NCBI GenBank assembly: GCA_017613855.1
Contig: JAGACY010000415.1
Span: 1 to 11,213 of the forward strand
DNA length: 11,213 nucleotides
DNA from: Pseudomonadota bacterium
Lineage (GTDB): Bacteria > Myxococcota > Bradymonadia > UBA4248
Reading direction: 5' to 3'
Shown piece by piece: positions 7,483-11,213 of this stretch (the stretch's first letter is position 1; every line of letters starts with the position of its first letter). The translations under genes were made by a program, and so were the position numbers. The notes under the pieces are model-generated. The model saw only the letters and a list, made by a program, of their open reading frames with translations. It was not told where the DNA came from and searched no databases.

Positions 7483-7992
7483 ATGAAAAAGATAGGTCTA
7501 GGTGCTTTAATAGCTTTGGTTTTGGCCGGATGCGGCGGTGACGATGGTGCATGGACAGTAGATGATTATTGCTCTGCTGCGTTTGAAAAAAGCTATAATT
7601 TTTCATCCCTGCCCGCCGCTCAACAGAAAGAATTGCGAACTTTTTTTATGGATTCCTGTAAGTCGTTTTTTGATGGGCTGCCTTTTTGTGAAGAAGAATT
7701 CATAGCGGATGGTGATTGTCAATATCATCTTCCGAAAGGTTATTTTGATAGAAAAGATGTGGAGGATATAAAAGATAAATGTGAAAAAGAGAGTGAAATA
7801 GAAGGTGCTGTCAATGCCTGCCTTATTAAGAGTGGGATGAAATGTTCGAAAGAAGCTGTTGCAGCCGAATCTTGTGAACGAGAACATCGTGATGCAATTA
7901 ATAATTATTATAATACCCATACAAATCCAAATAAAGCAATGTCAAATAAATTACAATCCATGGGTTTGAATATTGAGAATTACAGAATTTGA
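7483..7992 (+). CDS. Small cysteine-rich lipoprotein, function unknown
   Basis: A 169-residue protein with a textbook lipoprotein signal: MKK, a hydrophobic core, and lipobox L14-A15-G16-C17 followed by GGDD. Apart from C17 there are eight cysteines (30, 59, 69, 79, 100, 113, 121, 131), an even number that could form four disulfides in the periplasm. The mature part is mostly charged and helical-looking with many Lys and Glu, and ends in an Asn-rich tail. The start is well supported by an AAGGAGA site 7 bases before the ATG. Its coding DNA is visibly more AT-rich than the neighbouring genes, which may mean it was acquired from elsewhere or is under weak selection. It is divergent from the 958-residue lipoprotein and convergent with the 674-residue one. 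I do not recognise a family. Confidence 0.82.
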   Translation: MKKIGLGALIALVLAGCGGDDGAWTVDDYCSAAFEKSYNFSSLPAAQQKELRTFFMDSCKSFFDGLPFCEEEFIADGDCQYHLPKGYFDRKDVEDIKDKCEKESEIEGAVNACLIKSGMKCSKEAVAAESCEREHRDAINNYYNTHTNPNKAMSNKLQSMGLNIENYRI

Positions 7993-8090
7993 AATTATGA
8001 ATATGATGATGAATATGATGATGAATTATAATATTATGAGTCCAACATTATAATATTTGAATCTAGATAATATTATATTTTTACAAATTT
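7993..8090. other. AT-rich 3' region with short tandem and inverted repeats
   Basis: Directly after the stop codon the 12-base unit ATGAATATGATG occurs twice in tandem (7997-8008, 8009-8020), followed by a third start ATGAAT. Then ATTATAATATT occurs twice (about 8025-8035 and 8047-8057), with AATATTATA-type palindromic stretches up to about 8080. No open frame or RNA gene is seen. It may be 3' untranslated sequence or an inserted AT-rich remnant. Confidence 0.5.
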
Positions 8091-8117
8091 GTCGGCTATG
8101 CATGCGCATACGCCGAC
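8091..8117 (-). repeat. REP-like bulged hairpin, copy 6
   Basis: Outer arms GTCGGC (8091-8096) and GCCGAC (8112-8117); inner arms TATGC (8097-8101) and GCATA (8106-8110) around ATGC; unpaired C at 8111, G on the minus strand. It follows the family architecture exactly and is only 3 bases from copy 7, in the same orientation. Confidence 0.75.
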
Positions 8118-8120
8118 CTT

Positions 8121-8163
8121 GCAGCGGCTATCTCACTGACGTTCGATACGCCGCTGCTTTTTT
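8121..8163 (+). terminator. REP-like hairpin copy 7 with T-tract: likely terminator
   Basis: Outer arms GCAGCGGC (8121-8128) and GCCGCTGC (8150-8157) pair perfectly over 8 bases. Inside are TAT (8129-8131) and ATA (8146-8148) with an unpaired C at 8149, so the hairpin belongs to the repeat family read on the minus strand. A run of six T follows at 8158-8163, which makes it a plausible intrinsic terminator for the small lipoprotein gene on the plus strand. The 18-base interior is longer than usual for a terminator loop, although TATC/GATA can shorten it. Confidence 0.65.
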
Positions 8164-8252
8164 ATATGGACAAGTTCATCCACAGGGAATGGGTCGTCCT
8201 AATGACAAATAAGCCGCGCAGGGTTTGGCTGCCCCCTCATCAAATCATAGAA

Positions 8253-10277
8253 TTAAGGCGTGAAATTGTTGCGATTGACGTAAAAAATGACGCGCTCATA
8301 TTTGCCGGATTTGGTTTGCTCGGTCGCAGTCCAGATGCTGTCTTTGGTCGTGATGTACATGCCTTCGGGCGAGTGGCTGTATTTTTTGTCATCAAAGAGG
8401 TATTTCTTGTATTTGGCATTTGCACCGACACCGCTGACGATCAGGCCATGACCTTCGTAATAGGTACCATTGAGATAGAAGGTCGTTTTGCCATTCTCGG
8501 TGTGAGATGTGGCACCCTGGACATCGCCCGCCCCGGTGTACCATGCGCCTTCGGCAATGACGAGGCCGCTGCTGTCCGCAATGAGACGACCGGTCGATTT
8601 ATCCATGGGCCAGCGCAGCAGACGCGAATACGGCGATTTGCACATGTTCGGCGTACTCTCATGACAACCTGAATTGTTCTTAGTCAGGCCCGGGCATTTC
8701 TCCGCTTTTTCTCTTTCTGTGTTACATCGGTATTCACCCGAAAGTATGGATCGATCTGAACCGACATAATCGAGTGAAATATAGGAGAATTTGGGGCGGC
8801 AGGTGTAATGCAGCCTGTGTATCTTCCCATCGTCTTCTTTCCATGTGGGGAAATTGTAGGAGCCGACCTGTGGCAGCATGTATCCGTAACCATAGGCACA
8901 CAGTTTTCCGTCCTTCATTCCCATAAAGGTTTTGCAGTCATCGCTGGTGTTGGTTTTGACAAAGCGCGTGAGGTCAAAGACGCGCATACCCGTGGCGGTT
9001 TGGGCGACGTAGAGGTACGGCCATTGAATGGCGAGTCCGCCGACGTGCGAGTCGAATTGTTTAAAACGCTTGGCTTGATCTTCGCCAGAAACAATGGGGA
9101 CTGCGAGGATGACATTGCGATAATTGACCGGAGACGTCTTGTAATCGATGAATTTGGCAATTGAAATTCTCGACCCCTTCTCATTCTCGCTGACCCAGCC
9201 AACGATCCGGTAAGTAATGCTGTCTCGCGTGGTGCCTGCCAATCCTTGCGGGACCCAGTCTTTTGTCGTTACATCGCCATCTTCCCATCGCCAGGCTTTG
9301 ATGAGATTGTCGAATTTGGTGAGGCTCGATTCTGTCATCGTTTTGTTGAGCGGTAGATCTGGGAGAGAGACGATTTTGCCTTTTCCGAAATCGTCAATCG
9401 CCTGAGTATATTTTTCCCAGCTGTTTGCATCTCTTAGGACAAATTTTGTGTTTTCCTTGATGGATCGGATCGTCGAGTATTCTTTATAGCCTGAAATCCC
9501 GCCATCTGCCGGGCAGGTACAATTCTCGTCAAAAATATCTTTGGGGCATGAAGCAGATTTGCCCGTGCATTTTTCGGCTGTATCGCATGGCCAGGCAGCC
9601 GGCCGGCAAACTGTATCTGCAGATTTAAATGCATCAGCAGGGCAATTGAAGCTTGTGCCGTCACAGGTTTCGGCAACATCACAAATGCCTTTTGCTTCTT
9701 TGCAGACAGTGCCTTTGGCGAGCGCTGTCTGGGTGCATTTGCCGGCCTGGCAGATAAATTTTGAACATCCTTTATTCGAGCCGCAGGAATCGCCATCTTT
9801 TTTAGAGATACATTTTTCATCGGTCGGAGGAGGATCGGCTGGCGTAGTGGGCTCCTCCGGTGTAGCAGGTTCCTCTGGGGTAGTGGGTTCCTGCGGCGTA
9901 GCAGGCTCCTCCGGTGTGGTAGGCTCCTCCGGTGTGGTAGGCTCTTCCGGCTCGACGGGCTCCTCAGGTTCGACGGGCTCCTCAGGTTCGACAGGATCCT
10001 CCGGCTCGACGGGATCCTCCGGCTCGACGGGATCCTCCGGCTCGACGGGATCCTCCGGCTCGACGGGATCCTCCGGCTCGATGGGATCCTCCGGCTCGAT
10101 GGGATCCTCCGGCTCAGCAGTCACACCCGGTGTATCATCTGCACCCGGCGTCGAGGGGGATTCTTCTTGTTCTGAGTTGTTATTGGGATGGTTATCATTG
10201 ACATCGTTGTCACATCCGCTCAATCCGATCAAACATAAGGCTGCAAAAATGACAGAAAACGTTGAGTGATGCCGCAT
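8253..10277 (-). CDS. Lipoprotein with Pro/Glu repeat stalk, disintegrin-like Cys repeats and propeller-like C-terminus
   Basis: A 674-residue exported protein. The signal is MRHHSTF plus a hydrophobic core and lipobox L19-S20-G21-C22. Then come an Asn/Glu/Ser-rich linker and a stalk of EPEDP/EPEEP and later TTPEEP/ATPEEP pentapeptides (residues 55-148). A cysteine-rich part (about 156-255) holds two units of form C-x7-CD-x3-E-x-C-x-G-x4-CP-x-D, like the disintegrin-like repeats of secreted delta-proteobacterial proteins. The remaining ~420 residues (VGGLAIQWPYLYVAQTATG, RVFDLTRFV, YGYMLPQVGSYNF, SPEGMYITTKDSIWTATE) look beta-rich, with strands like those of a secreted propeller. The start at 10277 is supported by an AGGAGG site and by the signal peptide; ATG 10340 would lie at the inferred transcription start. 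It is probably anchored to a membrane with the stalk projecting the C-terminal domain outward. Its ligand or substrate is unknown. Confidence 0.85.
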   Translation of the reverse strand: MRHHSTFSVIFAALCLIGLSGCDNDVNDNHPNNNSEQEESPSTPGADDTPGVTAEPEDPIEPEDPIEPEDPVEPEDPVEPEDPVEPEDPVEPEDPVEPEEPVEPEEPVEPEEPTTPEEPTTPEEPATPQEPTTPEEPATPEEPTTPADPPPTDEKCISKKDGDSCGSNKGCSKFICQAGKCTQTALAKGTVCKEAKGICDVAETCDGTSFNCPADAFKSADTVCRPAAWPCDTAEKCTGKSASCPKDIFDENCTCPADGGISGYKEYSTIRSIKENTKFVLRDANSWEKYTQAIDDFGKGKIVSLPDLPLNKTMTESSLTKFDNLIKAWRWEDGDVTTKDWVPQGLAGTTRDSITYRIVGWVSENEKGSRISIAKFIDYKTSPVNYRNVILAVPIVSGEDQAKRFKQFDSHVGGLAIQWPYLYVAQTATGMRVFDLTRFVKTNTSDDCKTFMGMKDGKLCAYGYGYMLPQVGSYNFPTWKEDDGKIHRLHYTCRPKFSYISLDYVGSDRSILSGEYRCNTEREKAEKCPGLTKNNSGCHESTPNMCKSPYSRLLRWPMDKSTGRLIADSSGLVIAEGAWYTGAGDVQGATSHTENGKTTFYLNGTYYEGHGLIVSGVGANAKYKKYLFDDKKYSHSPEGMYITTKDSIWTATEQTKSGKYERVIFYVNRNNFTP
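9834..10115 (-). repeat. Tandem 15-base repeats coding the Pro/Glu stalk
   Basis: About 19 in-frame 15-base units encode pentapeptides grading from EPEDP (distal to the start in the plus-strand view, nearest the N-terminus) through EPEEP to TTPEEP/ATPEEP. Neighbouring units near 10000-10090 are almost identical at the DNA level (units of GGATCCTCCGGCTCG form on the plus strand). This suggests recent expansion at the N-terminal end and older, more diverged units toward the Cys-rich part. The copy number could vary between strains by slippage. Confidence 0.9.
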
Positions 10278-10310
10278 TTGAGAACCTCCTGTAACAGGAT
10301 AAATAAGATA

Positions 10311-10337
10311 TTTTCCGGAGGAAAATGCACCGGAAAA
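10311..10337 (-). promoter_or_regulatory. Perfect 8-base inverted repeat in the leader of the stalk lipoprotein
   Basis: TTTTCCGG (10311-10318) and CCGGAAAA (10330-10337) flank an 11-base centre. It begins within about 5 bases of the inferred transcription start, so it would fold at the very 5' end of the mRNA. It may stabilise the message or be an operator. A second small palindrome, CCTGT-A-ACAGG at 10288-10298, overlaps the ribosome site. Confidence 0.55.
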
Positions 10338-10348
10338 CACATTGTATC

Positions 10349-10378
10349 ATTATGAAACAAAGAGAAAATGTTTGTCAA
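10349..10378 (-). promoter_or_regulatory. Sigma-70-type promoter for the stalk lipoprotein
   Basis: On the minus strand a perfect TTGACA -35 box (10378-10373) is followed, after an 18-base spacer, by CATAAT (10354-10349), five of six matches to the -10 consensus. Transcription would start near 10342, giving a leader of roughly 65 bases to the ATG at 10277. Confidence 0.65.
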
Positions 10379-10512
10379 AAAAATTGTAACTGAGTGAGAG
10401 TGAATAGTAATGCAAAAAAAAATGTAACAATCCCATTTGGGTTGGCATTATTCTATATGAAGGAATTCCCCTTCCAGGTATGCGCCTGTTCGAATAAACA
10501 AGGAGGATTTCA
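10379..10512. other. Leader region of the Rpn-type gene
   Basis: AT-rich stretch between the minus-strand promoter and the ATG at 10513. It holds a small bulged hairpin (CAA-t-CCC 10428-10434 with GGG-TTG 10439-10444) and a short GGAA/TTCC palindrome near 10462-10475. I see no convincing plus-strand -35/-10 pair. Confidence 0.35.
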
Positions 10513-11213
10513 ATGCCTGATGACTTTGAGTTGTCTGCTAAAAACGCAGACCGGCTTAATCAGCTTTGTCTATATGATGACAAGTTCATGACGATTGTGT
10601 TAGGCCAACATCCAAGGTGCGCTGAGTTAGTTCTAAAGGTTGTTTTGGGTGCGCAGATGTTGTCTCTCATGATGACACAGGAACAAAAGCGTATCGTGAA
10701 TCTGGCAGACAATGGATTAAAAGGGCATGATGCTATTCTGGATTTGTATGCAGTTGATGGCGAAGGACATCGTTACAATCTCGAAGTACAAAACCAAATG
10801 ATTCGCTATATCTTAAAAAGAGCCAGATATTATGCAGGCATGCTCGATGCTCAGTCATTACAGAGTGGTATTTCGTATGAGACATTGACGGATTTGTATA
10901 TCATTTTCATTTCCCGACAGGATGTTTTTCATCAGGGTAAACCAAAGTATGTGTATACGTATCGCAGTGAAGAACTCGCTCTTGACATTGGTGTCCATAT
11001 CATTATTGTAAATGGTGAATGCATTGACGATTCATCATTGGGTCGTCTGATGCATGACATGCAGTGTACCAATCCAGATGATATGTACTATTCAGAATTA
11101 AGACAATGTTGCGCATTTTATAAAAAAACGAACGAAGGGAGGTTGGCTATGACTGGAGTCTTTGCAGAAATACTGGAAGAAGGCCGGGAAGAAGGCCGAG
11201 AAGAAGGCCGAGA
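10513..11213 (+). CDS. Rpn-family PD-(D/E)XK nuclease/putative transposase, C-terminus cut by window
   Basis: The frame stays open from the ATG at 10513 to the window edge, giving 233 complete codons. An AAGGAGGA site precedes the ATG. The protein fits the PD-(D/E)XK transposase family (PDDEXK_2/Rpn type), whose members are DNA endonucleases that promote recombination; true transposition is not shown for most. The predicted nuclease core has GHDAILDLYAVD (71-82) with D77, then YNLEVQNQ (88-95) giving E91-x-Q93. This is the D...E-x-Q form in which Gln replaces the Lys of the classical motif. The following IRYILKRARYYAGMLDAQ is the usual helix after the core, and LTDLYIIFI is a core strand. The end begins the EILEEGREEGREEGRE tail typical of the family (from about residue 218). 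The N-terminal part (LCLYDDKFMTIVLG) also fits. No inverted repeats of an insertion sequence are visible on the left side. Confidence 0.9.
   Translation, partial: MPDDFELSAKNADRLNQLCLYDDKFMTIVLGQHPRCAELVLKVVLGAQMLSLMMTQEQKRIVNLADNGLKGHDAILDLYAVDGEGHRYNLEVQNQMIRYILKRARYYAGMLDAQSLQSGISYETLTDLYIIFISRQDVFHQGKPKYVYTYRSEELALDIGVHIIIVNGECIDDSSLGRLMHDMQCTNPDDMYYSELRQCCAFYKKTNEGRLAMTGVFAEILEEGREEGREEGR
11176..11213 (+). repeat. 12-base tandem repeat coding EEGR tail
   Basis: Three 12-base units GAAGAAGGCCG(G/A) start at 11176, 11188 and 11200 and continue into the window edge, in frame with the Rpn-type gene (residue 222 onward). They encode EEGR repeats, expected to form a charged helix. Such low-complexity tails are common in this family and vary in length. 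Confidence 0.85.

Noticed and set aside
7603..7920. A 105-residue hydrophobic minus-strand frame
   Set aside because: Antisense to the small lipoprotein gene; its Ile/Phe richness follows from the AT- and Lys/Glu-rich codons of the opposite strand.
9541..10269. A 242-residue plus-strand frame rich in Gly/Ser repeats
   Set aside because: It is the antisense of the Pro/Glu stalk and Cys-rich coding region; the minus-strand gene has the promoter, ribosome site, signal peptide and recognisable domains.
10442..10458. Sigma-54 promoter before the Rpn-type gene (TTGGCA start)
   Set aside because: The -24-like TTGGCA is present, but the -12 GC at the required spacing is missing.
10394..10591. A 65-residue plus-strand frame at the right end
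   Set aside because: It overlaps the start of the Rpn-type gene in another frame, has no clear ribosome site, and its translation is unlike any exported or cytosolic family I know.

Overview
The window reads as chromosomal DNA of a Gram-negative bacterium. Intact housekeeping and envelope genes alternate with large lipoprotein genes, and the intergenic DNA is unusually rich in repeats. The 10277-8253 lipoprotein (proline/glutamate stalk, then disintegrin-like cysteine repeats of the type 'CDGTS..CP.D') has a layout common in Myxococcota and related delta-proteobacterial lineages. That placement is an inference with low to moderate confidence; there is no rRNA or other decisive marker. No tRNA, rRNA, CRISPR array or insertion sequence with both ends was seen.

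Layout. From right to left on the minus strand lie a 958-residue propeller-like lipoprotein (7359-4483), prolyl-tRNA synthetase proS (4105-2366), an O-antigen ligase/polymerase-type membrane protein (2163-838) and a CDP-alcohol phosphatidyltransferase (793-77). The last two are 44 bases apart and probably form an envelope-lipid/polysaccharide operon. At 7483-7992 a small, AT-rich, cysteine-rich lipoprotein is transcribed divergently from the large one. A second large lipoprotein (10277-8253, minus) converges on it. At the right edge a Rpn/PD-(D/E)XK transposase-family gene (10513 to the window end, plus strand) runs out of the window.

The most interesting content is between the genes. Seven hairpins in three clusters (1-69, 2265-2360, 8091-8157) have different outer stems but share one architecture: stem ending in C, a single unpaired G, then an inner arm usually beginning TAT and ending ATA, then the return stem starting with G. 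The stems differ in sequence while pairing is kept, so this looks like a structure-defined REP-like family. Two further repeat families are present: a pair of near-palindromic GACGTTCC-type elements 36 bases apart (2178-2235), and a composite array of heptamers of form G(C/A)ATT(C/A/G)C mixed with a roughly 70-base degenerate repeat (4196-4483), lying between proS and the stop codon of the large lipoprotein.

How the genes work together: only the phosphatidyltransferase/ligase pair suggests a shared role (cell-surface glycolipid or phospholipid assembly). The three lipoproteins are probably exported and membrane-anchored, but no pathway links them visibly. The repeat families point to mobile or formerly mobile short elements; no cognate transposase for them can be identified here.
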